The translations under genes and the position numbers were made by a program. From positions 16,767-80,766 of the forward strand of contig JABXKD010000005.1 in NCBI GenBank assembly GCA_013375475.1: a stretch of DNA of 64,000 nucleotides. The letters run 5' to 3'. The notes under the pieces are model-generated. The model worked only from the letters and a program-made list of their open reading frames with translations. It was not told the DNA's origin and did not search any database. This stretch comes from Promethearchaeota archaeon. Lineage in GTDB: Archaea; Asgardarchaeota; Lokiarchaeia; Sigyniarchaeales; SOKP01. Below, one piece after another: positions 16,725 to 27,197 of this stretch (within the stretch, counting starts at the first letter, position 1; the number at the start of each line of letters is the position of its first letter).

Positions 16725-17693
16725 ATGTCAGAAAATAGACCTTGGGTAGAAAAGTATAGACCTCGCCGTTTAGATGATGTGGTAAATCAAAAAGGAATTA
16801 TCAAAAGGTTAAAACAATTTATAAAAGATGAGTCAATGCCCCATCTTATATTCGCGGGCCCAGCAGGTACTGGTAAAACAACTTCTGCCTTGGCAATGGT
16901 AAGAGAATTATACGGTAGAAAAATGGCCGTAAACACGACTTATTTAGAATTAAATGCGAGTGACGCAAGAGGTATAGATGTTATTAGAACTTACGTCAAG
17001 GATTTCGCTAAAGCCAAACCTCCATCAGATATATCCTTTAAGATTTTAATCTTAGATGAAGCGGATAACATGACTGCAGCAGCTCAGCAAGCTTTGAGGA
17101 GAACAATGGAAAAATATACTAGCAACTGTAGAATGATTTTAATTTGTAATTATTCTAATAAAATTATACCACCAATACAATCTAGATGTGTTGTATTTAG
17201 ATTTTCCTCCTTAAATAAGGAGGATATTAGAGGAAGAGTAAAATATATTGCAGATCGAGAAAAGATTACTCTCAGTTCTGATGGTTTAAATGCTCTAGTG
17301 GAGGTATCTAAAGGAGATTGTCGTAGAGCGATAAATTATTTGCAATCGTGTGGAACAATTTCAAAGAAAATTGATCAAGATATAGTTTTTCGCGTAGCTG
17401 GAGAAGTTCCCCCCGAAAAAATTCGAGAAATTCTTCAAACTGCTCTCGAAGGTCAATTACAATTTTCATTGAAATTACTAAAGGACATTACAAGAGAATA
17501 TGGCTTGTCAGGTATAAATATTATAAAAAATATTTATCGAGAAATCTATGACTTGCGCATATCCGAACAGTTAAAAATAGCGCTTTCAAAACTCCTTGCT
17601 GAATTTGAATATCGATTAAGTCAAGGAGGAACCGAAGAAATCCAATTACAAGCGCTTTTAGCTAATATTGTTATGTTGAAGGAGATGGAGTAA
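16725..17693 (+). CDS. rfcS: Replication factor C small subunit
   Basis: This is the AAA+ clamp-loader subunit that loads PCNA. It starts MSENRPWVEKYRPRRLDDVV, the family's usual N-terminus; I prefer ATG 16725 over a TTG 18 bases upstream for that reason. Walker A is GPAGTGKT (45-52), Walker B LILDEAD, sensor 1 ILICNYSNKI, and the arginine-finger box SRC follows in IQSRCVVFRF. Length 322 matches the archaeal family and no intein is present. Its end overlaps the converging truA by 36 bases. Confidence 0.96.
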   Translation: MSENRPWVEKYRPRRLDDVVNQKGIIKRLKQFIKDESMPHLIFAGPAGTGKTTSALAMVRELYGRKMAVNTTYLELNASDARGIDVIRTYVKDFAKAKPPSDISFKILILDEADNMTAAAQQALRRTMEKYTSNCRMILICNYSNKIIPPIQSRCVVFRFSSLNKEDIRGRVKYIADREKITLSSDGLNALVEVSKGDCRRAINYLQSCGTISKKIDQDIVFRVAGEVPPEKIREILQTALEGQLQFSLKLLKDITREYGLSGINIIKNIYREIYDLRISEQLKIALSKLLAEFEYRLSQGGTEEIQLQALLANIVMLKEME

Positions 17694-18485
17694 TTTCGTT
17701 TTAGAAGAGTATTTCGTCTCTTTTTCTCTAAAATATTTATCCATCCTATCCTTCGATTTTTTATCTATAGTGAGTTGTATATTACTTCCGTAATTTATAT
17801 CCCATAATATCAATCCAAAAGGATCAGCGGGCTGATAAGAGTATAATTTGGAGGAATTAAATAAATCTAAAAAATCTTCATAATTGATTATCCCTAATCC
17901 GACTTCAAAAATTTTCGCTATCATTCGCCTTATTTGCTGTCTTAAAAAAGCTCTACTTTTAAAATCAAATATTATGAAATTTCCGTCAATCCTCATCGAT
18001 GCTAATAAGAGATCCCTTACGGTTTTTTCTTCCTCGTTATCTTGTTTTGAAAAATTCTTAAAATCGTGGTGACCTTCTAAAGCTTTACACGCCCTCTTCA
18101 TATTCTTTATATTGAGCGCGTTTTTTGAATATGGTATGATATATTTGTAATGTCTAAATACCGCATTGAATCTCGAAGTGTAATCTAACGGGACTTTAGT
18201 GTAAGCCCAAAGTCCTAAGTGCTTTGGTAAGGCTGAATTTATCTCCATTAAAATTGGTATTTTATTTGTAGTAAAAGAAAAAGCAGAACCTCGAGCAGAT
18301 ACAAATTTATCCGTCCTACTTGCTACTTCGAAACCCGATTGTTTAATATCGACTATGTATTCCTTTTCTTGCAGGGCCGTTATCAAACAATCTTCGATAG
18401 TTGTATAATTTGGTTGTCTTTGGGAACCATAATATTTTTTATGACCAATGTAGTAGAATTTAAAGAGATATCTTGTTTTTTCCAT
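17658..18485 (-). CDS. truA: tRNA pseudouridine synthase TruA
   Basis: TruA makes pseudouridine at tRNA positions 38-40. The catalytic aspartate is Asp59 in SRTDKFVSA, counting from MEKTRYLFKFYYIG. That start, ATG 18485, is preferred over an upstream in-frame ATG at 18527, because the family fold begins here. Further motifs are YTSRFNAVFRHYKYIIP, GHHDFKNFSK and FLRQQIRRMIAKIFEVG. The 3' end runs 36 bases into rfcS from the opposite strand. Confidence 0.9.
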   Translation of the reverse strand: MEKTRYLFKFYYIGHKKYYGSQRQPNYTTIEDCLITALQEKEYIVDIKQSGFEVASRTDKFVSARGSAFSFTTNKIPILMEINSALPKHLGLWAYTKVPLDYTSRFNAVFRHYKYIIPYSKNALNIKNMKRACKALEGHHDFKNFSKQDNEEEKTVRDLLLASMRIDGNFIIFDFKSRAFLRQQIRRMIAKIFEVGLGIINYEDFLDLFNSSKLYSYQPADPFGLILWDINYGSNIQLTIDKKSKDRMDKYFREKETKYSSKTKLLHLLQHNNIS

Positions 18486-18676
18486 TAGTATTAATTTTAT
18501 TTTCAAAATTTTAATAATTTTACGCATTAAAATAGAATTTTAGCCTAAATTAAAATTGTGTTATAATATTGAAACCAATTAGTTTGGTAAAAAATAATCT
18601 TTTAATGGAACTTAACATTTATATTTTTAATTTTCATATGTATTTTTCAGCTCATCAAAGATAATAAAGAGAAAAT

Positions 18677-21600
18677 ATGTCCCAATTTTATTCGTCAATA
18701 AAAAATTTAAGAGATCGTGCAAGAGCGAGTATTACTATAAAACAATTCAATATTTTATTTTTCCTAGCTCTGTTTTTTGTCATAATCCTAGCTATCTATA
18801 TTAGACTCTCTCCAGTAGCTTCAGGTAATTATTTGATCAAAGCTTTTGACCCGTGGATCCAATATTATAACGCAGAGTATTTATCAACTCACACCGTTTT
18901 TGAGTATTTCAATTGGCACGATTTCAAAAGCTGGTTTCCAGAAGGATATAATCGTTCAAATCTCAGACCTGGCTTAACTTTTACAGTAGTGGCAATCTAC
19001 CAATTTATCAGCTCAATTGGGATTCCAATATCTCTTTATGATGTTTGTTTTTACTTTCCTGCTTTTATGGGAGGAGCTTCTGTATTTGCTATATACCTTG
19101 TAGGAAAAGAAGTGTTGGATCGGAGATGCGGGTTAATAGCCGCTTTCTTTTTAGCGTTTAATCCTGGTTTCATGCAAAGGACAACGGCAGGTTTTTTCGA
19201 TAACGAAACTATTGGTGTATTTGCAACTTTAATGACTTTTTATTTCTTTATTAAGACAATTCGAACCGGAAAAATTGTTCATTCGTTTTTAGGTGGAATA
19301 TTTTTAGGTTATTTAGCTCTAAGTTGGGGCGGTTTCAATTTTGTTTTTATGATTTTACCCTTGGTTTGTGGAATTGTCATTTTACTGAAAAAATATGATT
19401 CTAATCTATTAATTGCATATGTAGGAATTGAAGGCGTAGGAACATTAATTTATGCTTTAAGCACTAAGTTTCCATTTCGTACTTTCTTCACCAGTATAGA
19501 ACTTGGGGGTATTTTTTATTTTTCACTCTTTTTAATTGCATTTCACTTACTACATACGTATAGAAGTAGCATTTCACGGTTTTATGATGGTCTAATAAAC
19601 TTTATTAAGTGGGGTTTAATCCCAATTGTTATTGCACTTGCCGTAATTATTTGGGTTGATCCCAATATAATACCTTTTGGATTCGGGCAAAGACTCGTTA
19701 GTGTATTAAGTCCATTAATTCGGGAATCTATAAACATTGTAGCTTCAGTAGCAGAACACATGCCAAGTTCTTGGAGCGTTTTCTATTACAATACATTAAT
19801 CCCTCTAATGCTGTTACCTCTGGGATTGTTTTTCTTATTTAAAAGAGCAAATGCAGCAGATGTTTTACTCTTATCCTTCTTAATTTTGATCTTCTATTTT
19901 ACAGGTAGTATGATTCGTATAATCCTTCTGTTTGCCCCCGCTGCATGTTTAGTAGGTGCCTACGGATTAGTTAACATTTTAAAAATTTTTGGCAGCTTTT
20001 ATGGGGAACAACGAGCGGGAATAAGTAGAAAGCGGAAGCGTCAAGTAAAAAGGACGGTGGGAAAAGCTGAAATAGGTGCAGTTTATATTATTGTAGGAAT
20101 CATGTGTATCGCACAAATAATGCATGCTTCTAATATCTCGATAACTCAATTATCACAAAGTCAAATTACACCGGGGGGTCAGATACACGATTGGGAAGAA
20201 TCACTAACCTGGATGAAAACCAATCTTCCAGGTACCACTGTTGTGGTTTCGTGGTGGGACTATGGATATTGGCTAACTCCAATCGGAAATATGACGACTG
20301 TTAACGATAATGGAACAATTAATGAGACGCGAATAGGCTTGACGGGAATGGCAATGATGCAGACAGATGAGATCTACAGCGCTAAAGCATTCAAAGCGTT
20401 AAAAGCAGATTATGTTTTAGTCTATTTTGGGATGCTCTATCCAAATTTAGGCGGTGATGAGGGCAAATGGCCTTGGATGGTTCGGATTTGTAACGATAAT
20501 TACCAAAAATATAAAGATTTCGGCATGCAAGAAGATAATTGGGGCCCAAACTCGGTTTTCGTTGAGAGCGAATACTTTAACGATACCTTACAACGCCCTA
20601 CTCCGAAATGGTTCCAGAGTACATTAGTTAAACTAATGTTTAATAGACTTCCAACAGATCCTCCTCCAGATCCTTCTAATCCGAGGTCTTTCGTTGAATT
20701 TTATCAGGCACAGATCAACTCAAATTCAAGACTGGATACTAACGGGGATCAATATGTAACCCATATACCCGTAGATGGCAGATACAATTTTAAGGTGTTT
20801 ATACAAGAACACGCTTCTCCAAACGGGATGGTTAAGTTGTTTAAAATTGATTACACCGCTTTAGAATCAAGTTTTCGAATATTAAACCCTGAGGTATTTG
20901 ATACTGGTTACGCTACCCTCAAATTAAAAAACACAGGAACAAAAAATTTAACTATTAAAGATGTAAAAATAAATGGTGTAAGTTACGATTTTAATTTGGG
21001 TAAGGGTATTAATACGAATAAATTGAACGCTGAAGAAGATGATTTGGTTTGGGTGAATTTTAAATCTAGTGGAAAATCTTTCCAGATTGACGATGTTGTA
21101 AATATCGAGGTAGAGGCCGAATCAACAGCATTAGGTTCTACACCATTTTTATTTACAAACGATACAAGCAATTTCTTTGTTACAGAAGCTATTGGAGGGG
21201 ATATAAAAATTAACAAACCGAATAGCCAAGTAGTTCAAATTAGCGAAGACGAAAGTGATATCTATCTTGAAATAGAAAATACTGGACTTACAACTGCGAT
21301 CTTAAGAGATTTTTATGTTGATAATGAGAATAATACTCTTGATGATGTTACTTATCTTTCTGGATCTTCAATATTAGAAGCTGGTCAAAAAGCTTACGTA
21401 AAAATCGTAAATACGGCCTATCCCTTTTACAGAAATTTAACGAAAGTTTTCAAAATAGGCGTTGTAACTCCAAATAATATCAGGGACGAGCTTTTGTTTA
21501 CTTCAAATTACGAAGATTTTAAAATTTCTATCCTCGAAGAAAATAGAATTCCATCTCCAGAGGCATTTATCGCGACTCAGATCGATTTAAGGAAGCACAT

Positions 21601-22558
21601 CCCTATTAATTTAGAAAGTACTTATGCTTATACTTACGATAATGGCACTACTGTAGTAAATACTATGATAAAAAATACAGGTGATATCATACTTGGACTT
21701 GATTCAATATATCTGACAACGTCTAGTTCATGGACTTCAGTTTTAGATTTTATACCTTTTAATTTACATCCTGGTCAAGAGAAAAGTGTTAGTGTAGTGG
21801 TTCCAAGTGAGTTAGGCGATATTAATGTAAACGACGAGCTCGGAATTTTAGTCACCACTCTCTTTGATAGCGAAACTAAAGCTTCTGACGTCGGATTCGT
21901 TCATACTATTGTTGACAGACCAGATATCCAAATCATCGACAATGTTGAAGGACAAATTGCGTCGCATATTTACGCTAATGAAACGGGTAGAATATTGGTT
22001 AAAAACACTGGTGATGAAGCTATAACGCTAGACAAATTATATCTAAATTCCACAACCGAGTTAAATTTCTCAAGTGAAGTGAATTTCGAATACGGAGATG
22101 TCACGCTAGATATACAAGAATGTGCTTTAGTCTCTTTCAACATCACGGGATTAATGTTGAATTCCTCTAATGTCCTAAATGTTGAAGTAACAACCAATAC
22201 TACCGCCCAATTCGATACTGATCTCACTGTAACATCAGATTCACGATTCTATAACATTAATATCGATGATTCTGGAACGGATGTGTCTGTTTCGGCTAAT
22301 GTTGTAATTAGTATTGAAAACATTGGAATTTTCAATGTAACTATAGAATCGGTTTATGTGAATAACACATTTATCTCCTTAGGAAAATTCACAATAACAA
22401 ATTACACATTTGGACCTGGTGATTCAATTCAATTAACAATTTCAATGGACGAACTTGATAATGATATTGGTCCAGTTGCTATTGGTGAAACATTAGAATT
22501 CATAGTTCGAACCAAAGAAGGAGCAGAAGATATTCTCATTGAAACTGCTCAATCCTAA
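18677..22558 (+). CDS. aglB: Oligosaccharyltransferase AglB/STT3 with a long beta-rich C-terminal region
   Basis: This is the catalytic subunit of N-glycosylation, which transfers lipid-linked glycan to Asn in sequons. The N-terminal ~480 residues hold about 11-13 membrane segments with the first metal motif (AFDPW, about residue 57) and a DNET element (about 175). The signature WWDYG lies near residue 525, followed by the soluble domain. At 1293 residues it is longer than usual. About 550 C-terminal residues form repeated Ig/CARDB-like beta units (for example LKNTGTKNLTIKDVKINGV and VKNTGDEAITLDKLYL). These probably face the cell surface and are themselves rich in N-x-S/T sites. Confidence 0.92.
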   Translation: MSQFYSSIKNLRDRARASITIKQFNILFFLALFFVIILAIYIRLSPVASGNYLIKAFDPWIQYYNAEYLSTHTVFEYFNWHDFKSWFPEGYNRSNLRPGLTFTVVAIYQFISSIGIPISLYDVCFYFPAFMGGASVFAIYLVGKEVLDRRCGLIAAFFLAFNPGFMQRTTAGFFDNETIGVFATLMTFYFFIKTIRTGKIVHSFLGGIFLGYLALSWGGFNFVFMILPLVCGIVILLKKYDSNLLIAYVGIEGVGTLIYALSTKFPFRTFFTSIELGGIFYFSLFLIAFHLLHTYRSSISRFYDGLINFIKWGLIPIVIALAVIIWVDPNIIPFGFGQRLVSVLSPLIRESINIVASVAEHMPSSWSVFYYNTLIPLMLLPLGLFFLFKRANAADVLLLSFLILIFYFTGSMIRIILLFAPAACLVGAYGLVNILKIFGSFYGEQRAGISRKRKRQVKRTVGKAEIGAVYIIVGIMCIAQIMHASNISITQLSQSQITPGGQIHDWEESLTWMKTNLPGTTVVVSWWDYGYWLTPIGNMTTVNDNGTINETRIGLTGMAMMQTDEIYSAKAFKALKADYVLVYFGMLYPNLGGDEGKWPWMVRICNDNYQKYKDFGMQEDNWGPNSVFVESEYFNDTLQRPTPKWFQSTLVKLMFNRLPTDPPPDPSNPRSFVEFYQAQINSNSRLDTNGDQYVTHIPVDGRYNFKVFIQEHASPNGMVKLFKIDYTALESSFRILNPEVFDTGYATLKLKNTGTKNLTIKDVKINGVSYDFNLGKGINTNKLNAEEDDLVWVNFKSSGKSFQIDDVVNIEVEAESTALGSTPFLFTNDTSNFFVTEAIGGDIKINKPNSQVVQISEDESDIYLEIENTGLTTAILRDFYVDNENNTLDDVTYLSGSSILEAGQKAYVKIVNTAYPFYRNLTKVFKIGVVTPNNIRDELLFTSNYEDFKISILEENRIPSPEAFIATQIDLRKHIPINLESTYAYTYDNGTTVVNTMIKNTGDIILGLDSIYLTTSSSWTSVLDFIPFNLHPGQEKSVSVVVPSELGDINVNDELGILVTTLFDSETKASDVGFVHTIVDRPDIQIIDNVEGQIASHIYANETGRILVKNTGDEAITLDKLYLNSTTELNFSSEVNFEYGDVTLDIQECALVSFNITGLMLNSSNVLNVEVTTNTTAQFDTDLTVTSDSRFYNINIDDSGTDVSVSANVVISIENIGIFNVTIESVYVNNTFISLGKFTITNYTFGPGDSIQLTISMDELDNDIGPVAIGETLEFIVRTKEGAEDILIETAQS

Positions 22559-22685
22559 TTCTAATTTTCTTTTATTTTTAGTAAAAATCATAAATTATGT
22601 AAGATTAAAAAATCTATAGACCTATCGTCTATAAATTGAATTTAACTTCATCTCTAATTAACCTTAAAATTTTGGTACTTAATTT

Positions 22686-24692
22686 ATGATATCTAATTTC
22701 AAAATTGAATCCGATTATATCCCTCGTGGAGATCAGCCAGAAGCGATAAAAAAGCTTGCAAATAATATTAAAAACGGAAAAAGCTTTCAAACTTTGCTTG
22801 GAGCCACTGGTACCGGTAAAACATTCACTGTTGCAAATATTATTCAAGAAGTTCAAAAACCAACCTTAGTTATGGCACCGAATAAAACGCTTGCTGCGCA
22901 ATTGTATAACGAACTTAAAGGATTATTTCCTAGCAATGAGGTCCATTATTTCGTAAGTTATTACGATTATTATCAGCCCGAGAGTTATATGCCTATATCA
23001 GGGTTATACATTGAGAAGGATTTCAGTGTAAACGAAGAGATAGAAAGACTTAGATTAGCTGCGACGCATGCAATTAGAACTCGAAAAGATGTCATAATCG
23101 TAGCAACTGTTTCTTGCATTTATGGGATTGGTGACCCTAAGATTTGGACAGCGATTTCTCTTAACCTTGATGTTGGTCAAACTATTAAAAGAAAAGAAAT
23201 AATTAAACGATTAATATTAATGAATTATGAAAGGAAGGATATTGAATTTAAACCTGGCGTAGTAAGGGTTAAAGGAGATATAATAGACATATTTCCCGCA
23301 TATTTAAACACTGCTATTCGTATATCCTTATTTGGAGATGTTATTGAGTCAATTCAAGAATTACATCATATTACGAATAATGTTATAAAAGAAATTTCAA
23401 ATTGTAGGATTTTTCCTGCCACTCATTTCATCATACCTGAAGAAAATAAAGAAAAGGCTTTAATATCCATAGAAGAAGAGATGGAAATTCAGGTAGCTAA
23501 ATTCACGAAAGAAAAAAAATATGCTGAAGCGCAACGCATTGAGAAAAGAAGTAAATTTGATCTTGAGATGATGAGGGAAATGGGGTGGTGTAAGGGAGTA
23601 GAAAATTATTCTAGACACTTAGACGGAAGACCTCCCGGTAGTCCTCCCATGTGCCTGATCGATTATTTTCCAAAAGATTTCTTGATTGTTGTCGATGAAA
23701 GTCACATCACAATTCCGCAAATTCATGGAATGATTGGCGGAGATCGATCACGAAAAAGGAATCTTATAGATTTTGGGTGGAGACTTCCATCAGCATACGA
23801 TAATAGACCATTAACTTTTGAAGAATGGGAATCTAAAATTAATTACATAGTCTTTATGAGCGCTACTCCGGGGAATTGGGAATCGAAGAAAAGTGGCGGA
23901 ATCTCTGCTGAACAGATTATTAGACCTACGGGGTTGGTTGATCCTTTTGTGGAAATTCGCCCTGCCAAGAATCAAATTGATGATTTATTAGGAGAAATAA
24001 GGAAGGTTATTAACAACAAGGGGAGAACTTTAGTAACGACGCTTACTAAACGAATGTCAGAAGATATCGCTGAATATTATTCTGAAATTGGTCTGAAGGT
24101 TGCCTACTTGCATTCAGAGGTAGATACCGTAGAAAGGTTTGAAATATTAAGACGCCTTAGAGACGGTACTCATGATGTTTTAGTTGGCATAAATTTATTA
24201 AGAGAAGGACTTGATTTACCAGAAGTACAACTAGTTGCTATCCTAGATGCAGATAAATTAGGATTTTTGAGAGACACGAGATCTCTTATACAAACAATTG
24301 GCAGAGCTTCGCGAAATATTGAAGGAAAAGCTATTTTATACGCTGATAAATTTACTTCAGCAATGAGAGAAGCTATTGAAGAAACCAATAGAAGAAGGAA
24401 AAAACAAATTGAATATAATAAAATAAACAAAATTACACCTCAAACAATTAAGAAGAACATTCTGAATTCTCTCTCCGAGGAACAAGAATTTAAAGAAAAG
24501 GAAACGAAGAAATTAAAAAGAACTGTAAAAGAGAAAATTGAAGATTTAGAAAAACAAGGAGATATGGATATTGTAATCCAATATCTTGAGACTAAAATGT
24601 TTCTGGCAGCAAAAGAACTTAGGTTCGAAGATGCTGCGTATTTACGAGATAAAATTAAGGAAACTAACCGAAATTATAAAATAAAAGAGTGA
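22686..24692 (+). CDS. uvrB: Excinuclease ABC subunit B (bacterial type)
   Basis: UvrB is the damage-verifying helicase-like subunit of bacterial nucleotide excision repair. At 668 residues it is full length. Walker A is GATGTGKT (39-46). The beta-hairpin region reads SYYDYYQPESYMPISG, helicase motif II VDESH, motif VI IQTIGRASRN, and a C-terminal UVR motif (AAKELRFEDAAYLRDKIKE) binds UvrC. UvrABC is bacterial in origin, so transfer into this lineage is likely. uvrA lies 2.9 kb downstream, separated by permeases and gene remnants. No uvrC is in view. Confidence 0.96.
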   Translation: MISNFKIESDYIPRGDQPEAIKKLANNIKNGKSFQTLLGATGTGKTFTVANIIQEVQKPTLVMAPNKTLAAQLYNELKGLFPSNEVHYFVSYYDYYQPESYMPISGLYIEKDFSVNEEIERLRLAATHAIRTRKDVIIVATVSCIYGIGDPKIWTAISLNLDVGQTIKRKEIIKRLILMNYERKDIEFKPGVVRVKGDIIDIFPAYLNTAIRISLFGDVIESIQELHHITNNVIKEISNCRIFPATHFIIPEENKEKALISIEEEMEIQVAKFTKEKKYAEAQRIEKRSKFDLEMMREMGWCKGVENYSRHLDGRPPGSPPMCLIDYFPKDFLIVVDESHITIPQIHGMIGGDRSRKRNLIDFGWRLPSAYDNRPLTFEEWESKINYIVFMSATPGNWESKKSGGISAEQIIRPTGLVDPFVEIRPAKNQIDDLLGEIRKVINNKGRTLVTTLTKRMSEDIAEYYSEIGLKVAYLHSEVDTVERFEILRRLRDGTHDVLVGINLLREGLDLPEVQLVAILDADKLGFLRDTRSLIQTIGRASRNIEGKAILYADKFTSAMREAIEETNRRRKKQIEYNKINKITPQTIKKNILNSLSEEQEFKEKETKKLKRTVKEKIEDLEKQGDMDIVIQYLETKMFLAAKELRFEDAAYLRDKIKETNRNYKIKE

Positions 24693-24773
24693 AATTTTCC
24701 TATCTGTTAAGAAGATTTATTAATCCTATTTTGTTAATTTAATATTGAAATTAATCTAAAATCTAAAGTTTTA

Positions 24774-25814
24774 GTGGGCAATTTAATTATGCAAAAAATC
24801 TACAAAAATTTAATTTTTACTCTCATAATCGCTTTAGCACTTCTTATTCTAGCAATAGTAATTTCATTTTTCATATCACGATTTCTACCAGGTGATCCCG
24901 TTTTAGCTTACCTTCCCGAGGGACCAATTGATTGGAACGAATATGAAGCTATGAGGGAACAATTAGGATTAAATCAGCCTTTAATAATACAATTTTTCCT
25001 TTTTGCTTTTAGAATGCTTTCGGGTGATTGGGGGCGCTCACTCTCTCTTGCTAGGGGCCTTCCTGTGCAATCATTAATATCGGTAACCTTACCTCGTACT
25101 CTAGACCTTATAATGTTGCCATTAATTATTGGATTGTTTTTAGGGTTGATACTCGGAAAATTTTCAGTAAAAACCAGATCGAAACTAGGAAATAGATCCA
25201 TTCAAATCATTTCTCTTATAGGTTTTGCATTTCCCATTTTCTTGCTTGCCATGTTGTTTCAATTCTTTCTTGGTTATGTGTTTCCCATATTTCCTGGCAC
25301 TGGGTATAAAAGCATTGCTTATCCCGATCCACCACTAGTGACTGGTTTTCGAGCTATTGATTCATTGCTTTCTGGACAATGGTATTTACTTACTGACTAT
25401 CTGTATCATTTAGTTCTTCCATGGATAACTTTAACTATATCTATCACGGTATTTACTATTATAATAGTCCGATCCTATCTTATAAATCAACTAAATCAAA
25501 TAGAAGATGGAGAAACACGCTCCATCGTCCCGTTCACCTTTCAAGTTGGATTGGGGTTTGCAATTATTTTCGCATTCTTAATGGTAACCGAAACATTTTT
25601 TGGCTTTTACGGTATCGGTCAACTTTTATTAAATGCACTATATTATGCTGATTATTATGTAATAAATGGAGTTCTATTTTTAATTTCGATAAGTTTTGTT
25701 CTTTTGATTACCATTTCCCTTCTTTTGTTTATATTGTACGGAAAAGTTAAGAATCAGTCTTTATCTAAGCAACTAAGCATTTCTCAAATGGATAACGAGG
25801 TGAAATTGACATGA
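24774..25814 (+). CDS. Peptide/nickel-type ABC transporter permease (DppB-like)
   Basis: A 346-residue inner-membrane permease of the DppB/OppB family, with about six membrane segments. The N-terminal pattern FFISRFLPGDPVLAYLPEG is typical, and the periplasm-facing segment contains YREQLGLNQPL-like sequence (AMREQLGLNQPLIIQF). The conserved LPLIIGLFLGLILGKFS region follows. The GTG at 24774 or the ATG at 24789 may be used. It overlaps the next permease by 4 bases (ATGA). The usual EAA loop is degenerate, and no ATPase or binding-protein gene is nearby. Confidence 0.82.
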   Translation: MGNLIMQKIYKNLIFTLIIALALLILAIVISFFISRFLPGDPVLAYLPEGPIDWNEYEAMREQLGLNQPLIIQFFLFAFRMLSGDWGRSLSLARGLPVQSLISVTLPRTLDLIMLPLIIGLFLGLILGKFSVKTRSKLGNRSIQIISLIGFAFPIFLLAMLFQFFLGYVFPIFPGTGYKSIAYPDPPLVTGFRAIDSLLSGQWYLLTDYLYHLVLPWITLTISITVFTIIIVRSYLINQLNQIEDGETRSIVPFTFQVGLGFAIIFAFLMVTETFFGFYGIGQLLLNALYYADYYVINGVLFLISISFVLLITISLLLFILYGKVKNQSLSKQLSISQMDNEVKLT

Positions 25815-26662
25815 ATAGCATGAATAATTCTGAAATTAGTATGAAAAAGAACAACAATTTATTGGATAGGTTCAAAACCGAAATAAAAGAACTTGGTCGT
25901 TACTTCTTCTTGAAATTGAAATCTCCCTTAACGATCATTGGCTTGGGAATCATTATCTTTGCGATAATCATTTCAATATTTCCTCAGATACTCACTCCTT
26001 ATTCGCTCACCGATGCAATTGGAGTCTATCCTGAACAATGGAATCCTCCATCACCCGATCATCCTTTGGGACAAACTAGGTTTGGGAGAGACGTACTTGC
26101 GCGAATTATCTATGCCATACCCAATTCCTTAATGTTAAGTATTTCTGCAGTCCTCATTGGATTAATATGCGCATTGATTATAGGGATTCCCATAGCATTA
26201 TTAAATAAGAAGTTAAATATATCCGCCGAAATCCTACTAATTCCAATATTCATGGTTCCGTTAGTGTTCGTAGTGTTTTTTGGTTTCTTTATATTTTCTT
26301 TTCCTTTTAATGACTATCCATTCCTTGTTGGCTTATTTTTGAACTCATTCTTTACATATCTAATTGCGAGAGAACGAACCTCATTCTATGATATTAGTAA
26401 AAAAGTAATTCCTTATATTCCTCTATTTATGGGAGTAACCATTCTAATTGATACCTTCATAGGTCTTTTAGGGTTCTCATCGTCGTTATTCATCCGACTT
26501 GGTGCTGAAATTTCTATAGGACGATCATTTCTTTACATTGCACCCTGGGCTTCCTTATTTCCCAGTTTAGCCGTTTTCATTTTGTTGTCTGGATTTTTTA
26601 TCCTTTATGGGGGCCTGCAAAAATCACCCGAAGAGCTTAGAGATTTAAAAAGAGTTTTATAA
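25811..26662 (+). CDS. Peptide/nickel-type ABC transporter permease (DppC-like)
   Basis: The 283-residue partner permease of the DppC/OppC family. Its family start region PSPDHPLGQTRFGRDVLARI is clear, followed by about five membrane segments. It ends IAPWASLFPSLAVFILLSGF, the last conserved segment of the family, so it is essentially complete. Start ATG 25811 overlaps the stop of the first permease, which implies translational coupling. The ATP-binding genes that normally follow are missing. Beyond the stop lies the tail of an unrelated methyltransferase-like gene. Confidence 0.82.
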   Translation: MNSMNNSEISMKKNNNLLDRFKTEIKELGRYFFLKLKSPLTIIGLGIIIFAIIISIFPQILTPYSLTDAIGVYPEQWNPPSPDHPLGQTRFGRDVLARIIYAIPNSLMLSISAVLIGLICALIIGIPIALLNKKLNISAEILLIPIFMVPLVFVVFFGFFIFSFPFNDYPFLVGLFLNSFFTYLIARERTSFYDISKKVIPYIPLFMGVTILIDTFIGLLGFSSSLFIRLGAEISIGRSFLYIAPWASLFPSLAVFILLSGFFILYGGLQKSPEELRDLKRVL

Positions 26663-26713
26663 CTAATTATATTATTTTGTCGATTTTTAATTTTATTTTT
26701 TTACACTATATAA

Positions 26714-27124
26714 CGTAAATTCTACTGGCCTGGTTTAACAAAAGCCATGGAAGGGTTAATCGAAAAGGGAACAATTCCTTGCCCATTTTTTGAGGGAGGT
26801 TATAAAGATTGTTTAGAATATTTAGCAGAATTTGCGAAAAAGCATAAAGGAAAATTAGTTTATATGTTTGACAGAACCAATATTGCTAAAGCAAAAGAAA
26901 TGATGGGAGATTATGTATGTATCAGGGGAAATGATCCAGGATCGCTTTTGGTAACAGGCACACCTAAACAAGTTGAGGAGTATGTAAAGAAATCTATTGA
27001 AGACTTTAAAGAGGGTGGAGGTTTTCTTGTAGATGGTGGGGCTTCAGAGATTCCAAATATGGCTAAACATGAAAATGTACAAGCAATGACCGATGCTGTA
27101 CACAAATATGGTTGGTATCGATAA
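26714..27124 (+). pseudogene. C-terminal remnant of a uroporphyrinogen decarboxylase-family protein
   Basis: The frame opens after TAA 26711-26713 and reads KFYWPGLTKAMEGLIEKG, then CPFFEGGYKDCLEYLAEF, MFDRTNIAKAKEMMGD and VCIRGNDPGSLLVTGTP. This is the C-terminal third of the UroD/MtaA-like barrel family, normally about 350 residues. The conserved residues extend upstream of ATG 26747, so that ATG is internal. The missing N-terminal two thirds make this a relic. Confidence 0.75.
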
Positions 27125-27197
27125 TAAACTTCTTTTTATAAAATAAATTCATATTTTTTTTCTTAGATTAATCCATTAATATTTGATTTAATTTCAG

